Shown here: piece by piece, positions 1 to 6,420 of the stretch
Layout of the letters: the number at the start of each line of letters is the position of its first letter
How positions within the stretch are numbered: position 1 is the first letter of the stretch
Source: JAWOGN01 sp046496815
GTDB taxonomy: Bacteria; Desulfobacterota; DSM-4660; Desulfatiglandales; Desulfatiglandaceae
Assembly (NCBI GenBank): GCA_046496815.1
Contig: JAWOGN010000279.1
Coordinates: 1-12,503 of the forward strand
DNA: 12,503 bases
Direction: 5' to 3'
Notes under the pieces: generated by a model
The model's database searches: none
The model's input: the letters and a program-made list of their open reading frames with translations, nothing else
What the model was told of the DNA's origin: nothing
Made by a program: the position numbers and the translations under genes

Positions 1-77
1 CACGTGTGATTTTGAAGGAACTCGGATATTCGGATGAAGCACTTCACAGCCTGCTGGCAGGGGAAATTGTCGAATAG
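1..77 (+). CDS. C-terminal fragment, probable CaiB/BaiF-family CoA-transferase
   Basis: Only the last 24 codons of a gene that begins before the window are present, read in the frame that starts at base 3 and ends with TAG at 75-77. The visible tail contains LKELGYSDEALHSLLAGEIV. This resembles the usual end of CaiB/BaiF CoA-transferases, where a helix of the type LxELGYSxEEIxxLxxxGxI closes the protein. Those enzymes move coenzyme A between carboxylic acids in the cytoplasm. The match rests on a short tail, so the family call is an inference and no substrate can be proposed. The other two forward frames are closed early by stops at 7-9 and 35-37. The gene converges with mogA across a 421-base non-coding gap. 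Confidence 0.5.
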   Translation, partial: RVILKELGYSDEALHSLLAGEIVE

Positions 78-132
78 GAAGTGAAGCGGGTTTAAATTCG
101 AAGCACGAAACTCGAAATCCGAAACAATACAC

Positions 133-168
133 AATGACAAAAACTGCAATGACAAAAACTGCAATGAC
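133..168. repeat. Short tandem repeat, 15-base unit, 2.4 copies
   Basis: The unit AATGACAAAAACTGC occurs exactly at 133-147 and 148-162, followed by a partial AATGAC at 163-168. The inverted arm on the other side (363-374) has only one matching block, so the duplication probably arose after the two arms formed. Confidence 0.8.
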
Positions 169-193
169 CCAAACGAGATGAAATCATAAAAAG

Positions 194-299
194 TCGTCAC
201 CCCGTTGAAAATCCCGATGAATGCGGGATCTTCGAACGGAGGTCCAGCTCCTCCTTAAGTAATTAAAAAAACTGGATTCCGGTCTACACCGGAATGACG
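194..299. repeat. Hairpin cluster bounded by CGTCA/TGACG ends
   Basis: The segment begins CGTCACCCC and ends GGAATGACG, an imperfect inverted pair. Inside are several hairpins: ATCCCG/CGGGAT (211-216 with 224-229, 7-base loop), enclosed by CCGTT/AACGG (202-206 with 235-239); GGAGG/CCTCC (238-242 with 250-254); and a perfect 8-bp stem ATTCCGGT/ACCGGAAT (276-283 with 288-295, loop CTAC). This looks like the dispersed hairpin repeats common between genes in many bacteria, where a GGATTCC...GGAATGAC core recurs. That family link is from memory. It can fold on either strand. Confidence 0.6.
265..295 (-). terminator. Probable intrinsic terminator after mogA
   Basis: Read on the minus strand, the perfect 8-bp stem with a 4-base loop (295 down to 276) is followed four bases later by seven consecutive T residues (271 down to 265). 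That is the form of a Rho-independent terminator. It lies about 200 bases past the mogA stop, so the EF-G-like/mogA transcript would end here. On the plus strand the hairpin has no T run after it, so it should not stop transcription from the CoA-transferase side. Confidence 0.6.
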
Positions 300-498
300 G
301 AGAAAGGTGATTTCCGACTTTTTAAGAGACTATCAAACAATAAGCATATGTTATCCGGTTTTGTTTTTGTCATTGGGACATTTGTGGTTCGAATTTGTTT
401 CGTATTTCGATATTCGTATTTCGGATTTCGGCGACGCGTCACTCGCAAATCATGCTCTCTGGGCTTAGACCCAGGCCAGTCCTTCCGGACGTGGATTT

Positions 499-996
499 TT
501 ACGCGGCGCAGTCCGAAGGGTCCCCGGCCAGTTTTAAAAGGGCGTGATGAAGTGCCGGCAAAACCACGGAGAGGTTGTCCTTGACACCCCCCGGGCTTCC
601 GGGAAGATTGACGATGAGAGAGGTCTTCCGGACACCCGAGACGGCCCGGGATATCATGGCGTGGGGGGTCTTCTTCAGGCTGGCGGCCCGCATGGCCTCC
701 GCCATGCCGGGGACCTCGTAATCGATGAGCTTTGCCATGGCTTGGGGGGTGACATCGGTGGGGCTGAGCCCGGTTCCCCCCGATGTGACGATCAACGCAA
801 GCTGTTCGTGATCTACCCAATCCACGAGCGTATCTTCAATGCGTTGAATATCATCGGGAACGATGCCTTTCTTGACGACGGGATACCCGTGTTCCGCGAG
901 CATCCGGGCGGCGATTTCACCGCTTTCGTCCGCTCTCAGACCTTGAGATCCCTTACAGCTGATCGTCAGCACTCCGGTCTTAAACTGTGATTCCAT
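499..996 (-). CDS. mogA: MogA/MoaB-family molybdenum cofactor biosynthesis protein
   Basis: This 165-residue cytoplasmic protein matches the MogA/MoaB family, which binds molybdopterin and, in MogA, activates it by adenylylation before molybdenum insertion. Visible motifs are the N-terminal VLTIS strand (9-13), the TSGGTGLSPTD loop (71-81), the ISRAVSG segment (115-121) and LPGSPGGVKDNL (131-142), all typical of the family fold, and the length is normal. After TIS the family usually has Asp, whereas here there is Cys14, a mild oddity. It lies 15 bases downstream of the EF-G-like gene on the same strand, so the two are probably co-transcribed. A Shine-Dalgarno match before its ATG is weak (AGGG about 15 bases away), which suggests translational coupling. 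MogA and MoaB are hard to separate by eye, so the symbol is the likelier of the two. Confidence 0.88.
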   Translation of the reverse strand: MESQFKTGVLTISCKGSQGLRADESGEIAARMLAEHGYPVVKKGIVPDDIQRIEDTLVDWVDHEQLALIVTSGGTGLSPTDVTPQAMAKLIDYEVPGMAEAMRAASLKKTPHAMISRAVSGVRKTSLIVNLPGSPGGVKDNLSVVLPALHHALLKLAGDPSDCAA

Positions 997-1011
997 GGAA
1001 ACGATGTCGCC

Positions 1012-3090
1012 CTATTCCTTATTTCCTGAAGCGGCGATGACCTTTTCCGCCAGCTGGGCAGGCACCTCCTCGTAATGGGAGTGCTCCATGTGGAATGTCC
1101 CCCTGCCACCCGTTATCGAATTCAGGTCCAGCGAATATTGCAAAACTTCGGCCATCGGGACTTGAGCCTTGATGACCTGGTACTTGCCTTGGCTGTCCAT
1201 CCCGATAACCCGCCCGCGACGACCGTTCAGATCGCCCATGACATCCCCCATAACTTCCTCGGGAACGGTGATCTCCATCTTCATGATGGGCTCCAGGAGG
1301 GTTGGATTGGCCTCTTGAATCGCTTTTTTCAGACACATGCTGGCGGCGATTTTGAAAGCCATTTCGGAAGAATCCACATCATGAGATTTTCCATCGAAAA
1401 AGCGAACCTTTAAATCAACGATGGGGTAGCCGGCGAGTGTGCCGCTCACGAGTGCTTCATGGAGTCCCTTTTCAACAGCGGGCACGAAATTTCTCGGCAC
1501 GTTCATTCCTGTCAGAGCCTCATCAAAGACAAACCCTTCATCCTTTTCCAACGGGGTCACATCAAAGTGCACCTCGGCAAATTGACCCCTGCCCCCGGTC
1601 TGCTTTTTGTGCCGATAAATGACATGTTGAACAGGTTTCTTAATGGTCTCTCGGTAGGGCACCTTCACAGGATTCAGGTTCACCTCCACGCCGAATTTGC
1701 GTTTCAGTCTTTCGCAGGTGGTTTCGAGATGTATCTGGCCGGTTCCGGAAAGAACGATCTCGGAGGTGGACTGGTCTCTCTCGAGCTTAAGGGTCGGGTC
1801 CTCTTCCAGGAGTCTGGCCAAAGAGGTGAAGACCTTGTCCTCACTGCCTTTCACTTTTGCCTCAACCGCGTAAGATATGACGGGAGGCAACGGATCCGTC
1901 GGTTTGTAAAGGATGGGATCATTCGGGGAGCAGAGGGTGTCACCGGTAGATGTCTCCTTGAGCTTGGCAATGGCGACGATATCTCCGGGCCCGGCCGTTT
2001 CCAAAGCCTGCTGCTTTTTGCCTTCCATGGCCAGAAGCTGCCCGAATTTCTCCTTGACGCCTTTATTCGCATTGTAGAGTGTCAGGTCGGACTGAATGGT
2101 GCCCGAAAACACCCTGAAAAGGGTCAGCTTGCCGGCAAAAGGATCGGCGATGGTTTTAAATACCAGGGCGGACAGGGGTGCATCCGCCGAAGGGGGAACC
2201 ATTACCGGCGTTTCCGAGCCCGGTTTGGTTCCTTGCTTGCCTGCTCTTTCAAGTGGCGATGGGAGGGCTTGGACGATCAGGTCCATCAACTGAGGGATAC
2301 CCACATTCAAAGTAGCGGACCCGCCGACTGCAGGGACCAGCATTCCCGATCCGACGCCCCGGGCAAAGGTCTCCTCAATCTCCTTGGCGGTAAGTTCTTC
2401 CCCTTCCAAATATTTTTCCATCAGCGCGTCGTTCGCTTCGACAATATTTTCGATGATTCTTTCACGCCATTCATTGGCAATTTCCTGCATATCGCCCGGA
2501 ACGTCGGTGGTTTCAAATTTCCCACTGCCGTCTTTTTTGTACCGGTAGGCCTTCATTTTGATCAGGTCAACCAATCCCTCAAAAGCGTCCTCGGCGCCGA
2601 TGGGGAGAAATGCCGGGGTGGGTTTCAGGTCGAATGTCCGGGCGCTTTCTTCCAGAACTTTGAAAAAATCGGACCGCTCTTTGTCTATTTTGTTAATGAA
2701 AATAATTCTGGGCAGCTTGAGTTCATCGGCAAAGGCCCACACCTTCTCCGTTCCGATTTTTACGCCGTCGGTGGCGTCAATGACCACAATCACGCCGTCC
2801 GCCGCCTGAAGTGAGGCTTTGGTGTCCGACAGGAAGTTGTCGTCTCCCGGCGTGTCGATGAGGTTGATGAAGCTCTTTTTCCAACTGCAGTGATGAAAGG
2901 CGGTGCTGATGGTAATTTTTCTTTTGATTTCTTCCGGTTCAAAATCCAGATTCGATGTGCCGTCATCCACTTTGCCGAGTCTGGAAGTGGCTTTTCCATT
3001 GAAGAGAATGGCCTCTGCCAGGGAAGTCTTGCCCGAACCGCCATGCGCGATCAGGGCCACATTTCTCAACTGTTCCGCTTTTTTTTCCAT
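1012..3090 (-). CDS. fusA: Elongation factor G-like translational GTPase (EF-G paralogue)
   Basis: A complete 692-residue EF-G-type protein with all five domains: G domain (about 1-280), domain II (300-395), III (400-475, with SGTGQIHLE at 448-456), IV (478-600) and V (602-685). GTPase motifs are AHGGSGKT (15-22, G1), RKITIS (57-62, switch I), DTPGDD (79-84, G3) and NKID (133-136, G4). Canonical EF-G has AHIDAGKT and DTPGHVDF. Here the G1 loop differs and the G3 histidine is replaced by Asp83. This points to a divergent EF-G-like paralogue rather than the main translocase, which normally lies in the str operon with rpsG and tuf. Its role on the ribosome cannot be deduced from sequence. The start is well supported: GGGAGAGGAG lies seven bases before the ATG. 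Many databases label such proteins fusA. Confidence 0.9.
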   Translation of the reverse strand: MEKKAEQLRNVALIAHGGSGKTSLAEAILFNGKATSRLGKVDDGTSNLDFEPEEIKRKITISTAFHHCSWKKSFINLIDTPGDDNFLSDTKASLQAADGVIVVIDATDGVKIGTEKVWAFADELKLPRIIFINKIDKERSDFFKVLEESARTFDLKPTPAFLPIGAEDAFEGLVDLIKMKAYRYKKDGSGKFETTDVPGDMQEIANEWRERIIENIVEANDALMEKYLEGEELTAKEIEETFARGVGSGMLVPAVGGSATLNVGIPQLMDLIVQALPSPLERAGKQGTKPGSETPVMVPPSADAPLSALVFKTIADPFAGKLTLFRVFSGTIQSDLTLYNANKGVKEKFGQLLAMEGKKQQALETAGPGDIVAIAKLKETSTGDTLCSPNDPILYKPTDPLPPVISYAVEAKVKGSEDKVFTSLARLLEEDPTLKLERDQSTSEIVLSGTGQIHLETTCERLKRKFGVEVNLNPVKVPYRETIKKPVQHVIYRHKKQTGGRGQFAEVHFDVTPLEKDEGFVFDEALTGMNVPRNFVPAVEKGLHEALVSGTLAGYPIVDLKVRFFDGKSHDVDSSEMAFKIAASMCLKKAIQEANPTLLEPIMKMEITVPEEVMGDVMGDLNGRRGRVIGMDSQGKYQVIKAQVPMAEVLQYSLDLNSITGGRGTFHMEHSHYEEVPAQLAEKVIAASGNKE

Positions 3091-3212
3091 GAGTAAACTC
3101 CTCTCCCGATCCGTCTGTTTTGAACTGATTCCGCAGGAAGGAATGAGACATCGCCTACTAGAAATACATCATCGGCAGGGATCATCATGCTGTGAAGTAT
3201 CTGAATCGTATG

Positions 3213-3254
3213 CTTGCAGTCCCGGTTGCTTTGAATCCGCACCGGGGCGGCAAG
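3213..3254 (-). promoter_or_regulatory. Stem-loop in the predicted 5' leader of the EF-G-like gene
   Basis: On the minus strand CTTGC and CCCGGT pair with ACCGGG and GCAAG. This gives 11 base pairs interrupted by a 3x3 internal loop and closed by a 14-base loop. No T run follows on either strand, so it is not a plain terminator. If the promoter at 3303-3332 is used, the stem sits inside the leader RNA, about 120 bases before the start codon. It matches no riboswitch class I recognise. Confidence 0.4.
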
Positions 3255-3302
3255 GAGTTTCCTGTGGGATGAAAAACAAGACCTGTGATTTTCTAATCGG
3301 TG

Positions 3303-3332
3303 AATATATATAAACTGCCAATCGAAAGTCAA
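3303..3332 (-). promoter_or_regulatory. Predicted sigma-70 promoter for the EF-G-like/mogA unit
   Basis: On the minus strand TTGACT (3332-3327) matches five of six bases of the -35 consensus. It is followed by TATATT (3308-3303, 18-base spacer) or the overlapping TATATA (3310-3305, 16-base spacer). Transcription would begin near 3296, leaving a leader of about 205 bases before the ATG at 3090. This is the best promoter-like pair in the 361-base gap. Confidence 0.55.
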
Positions 3333-3451
3333 CACCGGAATATACAAAAGCATTTTTTGATTGCCAATTGCAGTACAAATGTTAAACTCATCACTTTTTA
3401 AATAACACGAAATAAAAACAGATCTCAACACGCAATCCGGACAGGGTCGTT

Positions 3452-4378
3452 GTGGAACTTGCCGAGCGCATCAACCAATTTGTTGATTACTTGGGGAGCC
3501 GGAAAGGGTACTCCCCGCATACCATCAGAAACTATCGGGTCGATCTGCGGCAGTTTTCAGAATTCCTGACGTCCGGAAACCGCCGGTCGGGACCAGAGAT
3601 TTCCGGGTCGGATTTCGGCGCGATTGATTCTCGAACCGTGCGGGAGTACCTGGGAAGTCTGCATCGGCGCTTTAAACGTTCCACCATCGCCCGCAAGCTG
3701 TCCGCGCTGCGTTCGTTTTTTCTTTTTTTGGAGCGGACCGGCGTCAGCACAGAAAATCCCGCGGCGGATGTGATGACCCCGAAGTTGGAAAAATACATTC
3801 CGAGCTACCTTCCGGTCGATGACGTGTTTAGGCTTCTGGAAAGACCTGAGAGAGAAAAAGCGCTCGGATTGAGGGATCTGGCGATCCTGGAAGTCCTTTA
3901 CTCCTGCGGATTGCGGGTGAGTGAGCTGGTGACCCTCAAAATAGACGGCGTGGATTTTGAAGAGCGTTTGGTCAGGGTGATCGGTAAGGGAGATAAGGAA
4001 CGAATCGTCCCCATCGGGAGAAAAGCCATCCGCGCACTGAGAGCATACTTGGAGGCGGTTCGGTTCCTGAGAAAGAAGCCGATGGGAGATTCCCCGGAAG
4101 CGCCTCTTTTTATCAATTTTCGCGGAAGTGCACTCTCGGCGCGAAGCATCGGTAGAATCGTCAAGCGATATGCAACCGAAAGCGGACTTCCCGCTGAGAT
4201 CAGCCCGCACTCCATGCGGCATTCTTTTGCCACCCATCTGTTGGACGGAGGCGCGGATCTTCGATCGGTGCAGGAACTTCTCGGGCATGAAAGCCTTTCA
4301 ACCACCCAGAAATACACCCATGTGAGCTTGGACCGACTGATGGAAGTGTATGACAAGGCGCATCCACGGAGCCGGTGA
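3452..4378 (+). CDS. xerC: Tyrosine recombinase XerC
   Basis: A 308-residue tyrosine recombinase of the Xer type, which with a partner acts at the chromosomal dif site to resolve dimers before cell division. The N-terminal SAM-like DNA-binding domain (about 1-90, with GYSPHTIRNYRVDL at 19-32) precedes the catalytic domain (about 115-300). All catalytic residues are visible: Arg155 in CGLRVSEL, Lys179 in GKGDKER, His253 and Arg256 in SPHSMRHSF, His279 in LLGHESL, and nucleophile Tyr288 in KYTHV. The length and the place next to hslVU fit the housekeeping XerC rather than a phage integrase, and no attachment site or phage genes are near. The start is GTG with a weak AGGG about six bases upstream. 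XerC and XerD are alike by eye, so context decides the name. Confidence 0.9.
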   Translation: MELAERINQFVDYLGSRKGYSPHTIRNYRVDLRQFSEFLTSGNRRSGPEISGSDFGAIDSRTVREYLGSLHRRFKRSTIARKLSALRSFFLFLERTGVSTENPAADVMTPKLEKYIPSYLPVDDVFRLLERPEREKALGLRDLAILEVLYSCGLRVSELVTLKIDGVDFEERLVRVIGKGDKERIVPIGRKAIRALRAYLEAVRFLRKKPMGDSPEAPLFINFRGSALSARSIGRIVKRYATESGLPAEISPHSMRHSFATHLLDGGADLRSVQELLGHESLSTTQKYTHVSLDRLMEVYDKAHPRSR

Positions 4379-4406
4379 GCCTCAAACCGGGGACGACCGA
4401 CAAAAC

Positions 4407-4417
4407 GGAGGAAGGAG
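4407..4417 (+). promoter_or_regulatory. Strong ribosome binding site for hslV
   Basis: GGAGGAAGGAG ends three bases before the ATG at 4421. It contains two overlapping Shine-Dalgarno cores, and the upstream core gives better spacing. It fixes the hslV start even though this adds residues ahead of the catalytic threonine. Confidence 0.75.
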
Positions 4418-4420
4418 TAC

Positions 4421-5005
4421 ATGCAGATGCACCCTCATGGAAACGGACCCATACGCGCCACCACGATCCTTGCCGTGATTAAAGACGGCAAGTCCGTGAT
4501 GGCCGGGGACGGTCAGGTGAGCCTGGGAGAAACCATCATGAAGCAAAAGGCCACCAAAGTTCGCTATATGTATAGAGATCAGGTCCTGGTGGGATTTGCC
4601 GGGGCCGCGGCGGATGCATTCAATCTGTTTGAGCGGCTGGAAGCAAAGCTGGAGACCCACGCCGGGAATCTTACCCGGGCGGCCGTGGAATTGGCCAAAG
4701 ACTGGAGAACCGACAAGATCCTCAGAAGGCTGGAAGCGTTGCTGCTTGCCATGGACAGGGAGCACATTTTGATCATCTCCGGCACGGGCGATGTCATTGA
4801 ACCGGATGAATCGGTTGCGGCCATCGGGTCCGGAGGACCCTTTGCGCTTGCCGCCGCCCGCGCCCTGCTCGCCCATTCGGAATTGGACGCCGCTGCAATT
4901 GTCCGGGAGAGCATGAAGATCGCAGCCTCCATTTGCGTTTACACCAACGAGCAACTGGTTGTCCAGGAACTCGAACCCAACGAATGCGTTTCAGAGCGTT
5001 CTTAG
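4421..5005 (+). CDS. hslV: HslV, peptidase subunit of the HslUV (ClpQY) protease
   Basis: A 194-residue threonine peptidase of the proteasome beta type. Six-membered HslV rings, stacked in pairs, degrade proteins unfolded by HslU. The catalytic threonine is Thr14 in RATTILAV, matching Thr1 of the E. coli enzyme. Asp30 in AGDGQ, Lys46 in ATKV and Ser137 in AIGSGGP match the known Asp17, Lys33 and Ser124. The 13 residues before Thr14 must be removed as a propeptide, and no usual start codon lies just before that threonine. The residue before Thr14 is Ala, where many relatives have Gly. The gene follows xerC by 42 bases and precedes hslU by 8, as in the conserved xerC-hslV-hslU order. Confidence 0.95.
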   Translation: MQMHPHGNGPIRATTILAVIKDGKSVMAGDGQVSLGETIMKQKATKVRYMYRDQVLVGFAGAAADAFNLFERLEAKLETHAGNLTRAAVELAKDWRTDKILRRLEALLLAMDREHILIISGTGDVIEPDESVAAIGSGGPFALAAARALLAHSELDAAAIVRESMKIAASICVYTNEQLVVQELEPNECVSERS

Positions 5006-5013
5006 AGGCAGTT

Positions 5014-6420
5014 ATGGGAAATGAAGACACCGAAAAAAACTATCTTACGAAAGTGCTGACGCCCCGGGAAATCGTCTCGGAGTTGGACAAATATATTATC
5101 GGACAGGATCCGGCAAAACGTTCCGTGGCAATTGCGCTGAGGAACCGGTGGAGACGCCAGCAAGTCCCTCGGGAGCTGAGAGATGAAATCGCCCCCAAAA
5201 ACATCATCATGATCGGGCCCACCGGTGTGGGAAAAACCGAGATTGCAAGGCGTCTGGCCCGCCTTGCCAACTCCCCGTTCCTCAAGGTGGAGGCGACGAA
5301 GTTCACGGAAGTCGGCTATGTGGGCCGTGACGTGGAATCGATCGTGAGGGACCTCACGGAACTGGCCGTCAACCTGACCAAGAAACAGGAACAGGAGGCG
5401 GTAAAGCAGAAAGCCCGTGAGCTGGCGGAAGAGCGATTGCTTGACACGCTGCTCCCGAGAAAGCGGCAAGAGACGCAAGGTGAGGAAGAGGGAGAGAAAG
5501 AAAAGATTCTGGAAGTGGTAAAAGTGGAGAAAACCGGAACTGCTTCCACCCGCGAGAAACTGCGACGATTGTTGAGAAAGGGCAAACTGGACGAGCGGTA
5601 TGTGGAGTTGGAGGTCTCGAACTCGAGTATTCCCATGGTGGAGATTTTCTCCGGGGCGGGCCTGGAAGAGATGGAATTCAACGTCAAGGAAGTCTTTGGA
5701 AATATTTTCCCACCCAGGAAAAAGAAGCGGCGCGTGAAGATTCCGGAAGCCATGGAAATTTTGTTCCAGGAGGAGTCGCAAAAGCTCATTGACATGGACA
5801 AGGTCGTCGAAAGTGCGATCCGGATGACCGAGCAAAACGGGATTATCTTCCTGGATGAGCTCGACAAGGTCGCAGGCTCTCAATCCACGCACGGCCCGGA
5901 CGTGTCCCGCGAGGGGGTTCAGCGGGACCTTCTGCCCATTGTGGAGGGCTCTACGGTCATCACCAAGTACGGGATGGTGAAGACCGACCACATTCTGTTC
6001 ATCGCCGCAGGCGCGTTCAATGTGAGCAAGCCCTCCGACCTTTTGCCGGAATTGCAGGGAAGATTTCCCATCCGGGTGGAGCTGGATTCGCTGTCCATGG
6101 AGGACTTTGTGCGGATTCTAACCGAACCGAAAAATGCCCTCATCACCCAATATGAAGCCTTGCTTGCCACCGAAGGCGTGGAAGTCGTCTTTGAAGCGCC
6201 GGCCGTACGGGAAATTGCGGACATGGCCAGCAAGGTGAACGACCGCACGGAGAATATCGGCGCCCGCCGTCTTCACACGGTCATGGAAAAGCTGCTGGAT
6301 GAAATATCCTACGACGCGCCGGATATGACGGAAAAATCCGTGCCCATTACCAAGGCCTATGTTTCGGAGAAGCTGAGTGACATTCTGGAAGATGAAAATC
6401 TGAGCAGGTACATTCTATGA
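5014..6420 (+). CDS. hslU: HslU, ATPase/unfoldase subunit of the HslUV protease
   Basis: A 468-residue AAA+ ATPase that unfolds substrates and feeds them to HslV. Visible parts are the N-terminal LTPREIVSELDKYIIGQD (11-32), Walker A GPTGVGKT (68-75), the pore loop GYVG (101-104), a charged I-domain insertion (about 110-245), Walker B IIFLDE (277-282), sensor-2 GARR (416-419) and the C-terminal LSRYIL (463-468), which docks into HslV. It is about 25 residues longer than E. coli HslU, mostly in the charged I domain. The chosen ATG has GAGG six bases upstream and gives the family-typical N-terminus. An upstream in-frame ATG at 4933 would overlap hslV and add unrelated residues. The stop overlaps the start of argB. 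Confidence 0.96.
   Translation: MGNEDTEKNYLTKVLTPREIVSELDKYIIGQDPAKRSVAIALRNRWRRQQVPRELRDEIAPKNIIMIGPTGVGKTEIARRLARLANSPFLKVEATKFTEVGYVGRDVESIVRDLTELAVNLTKKQEQEAVKQKARELAEERLLDTLLPRKRQETQGEEEGEKEKILEVVKVEKTGTASTREKLRRLLRKGKLDERYVELEVSNSSIPMVEIFSGAGLEEMEFNVKEVFGNIFPPRKKKRRVKIPEAMEILFQEESQKLIDMDKVVESAIRMTEQNGIIFLDELDKVAGSQSTHGPDVSREGVQRDLLPIVEGSTVITKYGMVKTDHILFIAAGAFNVSKPSDLLPELQGRFPIRVELDSLSMEDFVRILTEPKNALITQYEALLATEGVEVVFEAPAVREIADMASKVNDRTENIGARRLHTVMEKLLDEISYDAPDMTEKSVPITKAYVSEKLSDILEDENLSRYIL

Larger units (their letters stand above)
94..428. repeat. Composite inverted repeat flanking a hairpin-rich core
   Basis: The arm at 94-127 consists of short runs of the type TTCGAAGCACGAAACTCGAA. 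It returns in reverse complement at 395-428, matching at 28 of 34 positions. A second shared block, AATGACAAAAAC, is exact at 133-144 and inverted at 363-374. The whole is therefore a large imperfect palindrome centred near 260, with the hairpin core (about 194-299) in the middle. I remember CGAAA-type repeats of this kind from intergenic regions of deltaproteobacterial and similar genomes, but cannot name a catalogued family. No transposase is encoded. This element fills most of the gap between the CoA-transferase tail and mogA. Confidence 0.65.
3091..3451. other. Non-coding gap between divergent gene units
   Basis: This 361-base stretch lies between the minus-strand EF-G-like gene and plus-strand xerC, and its right half is clearly AT-richer than the flanking genes. 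It holds the minus-strand promoter and leader stem listed separately. For the plus strand only weak promoter candidates are visible: TTGATT (3357-3362) with TGTTAA (3380-3385, 17-base spacer), or TATAAA (3309-3314) with a poor -35. Short open frames on both strands lack family resemblance and good ribosome sites, so I call no gene here. Confidence 0.6.

Noticed and set aside
459..474. Hairpin CTGGG/CCCAG just past the mogA stop as terminator.
   Set aside because: The stem is only 5 bp and no T run follows on the minus strand. The hairpin at 265-295 is a better candidate.
284..820. A 178-codon minus-strand frame overlapping the end of mogA and the repeat region.
   Set aside because: It runs out of frame through mogA and into the repeats, with a low-complexity, Arg/His/Gly-rich product. 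mogA explains the coding signal.
1459..2814. A 451-codon open frame on the plus strand opposite the EF-G-like gene.
   Set aside because: It is the antisense shadow of a strongly conserved coding region. Its translation shows no family features and the frame has no ribosome site.
3169..3378. Short minus-strand frame (69 codons) in the gap before xerC.
   Set aside because: It covers the predicted promoter and leader stem, has no Shine-Dalgarno site and no family resemblance.
3452..4378. xerC read as the integrase of a mobile island.
   Set aside because: No att-like direct repeats, tRNA gene or phage genes are nearby. The gene sits in the conserved xerC-hslV-hslU order.
4933..5013. Upstream in-frame extension of hslU starting at ATG 4933.
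   Set aside because: It would overlap the 3' end of hslV by 73 bases and add residues unlike any HslU N-terminus. ATG 5014 has GAGG at good spacing and the expected LTPREIV start nearby.
5002..5991. A 329-codon minus-strand open frame opposite hslU.
   Set aside because: Shadow of hslU: no domain resemblance, and the real gene on the plus strand has every AAA+ motif.
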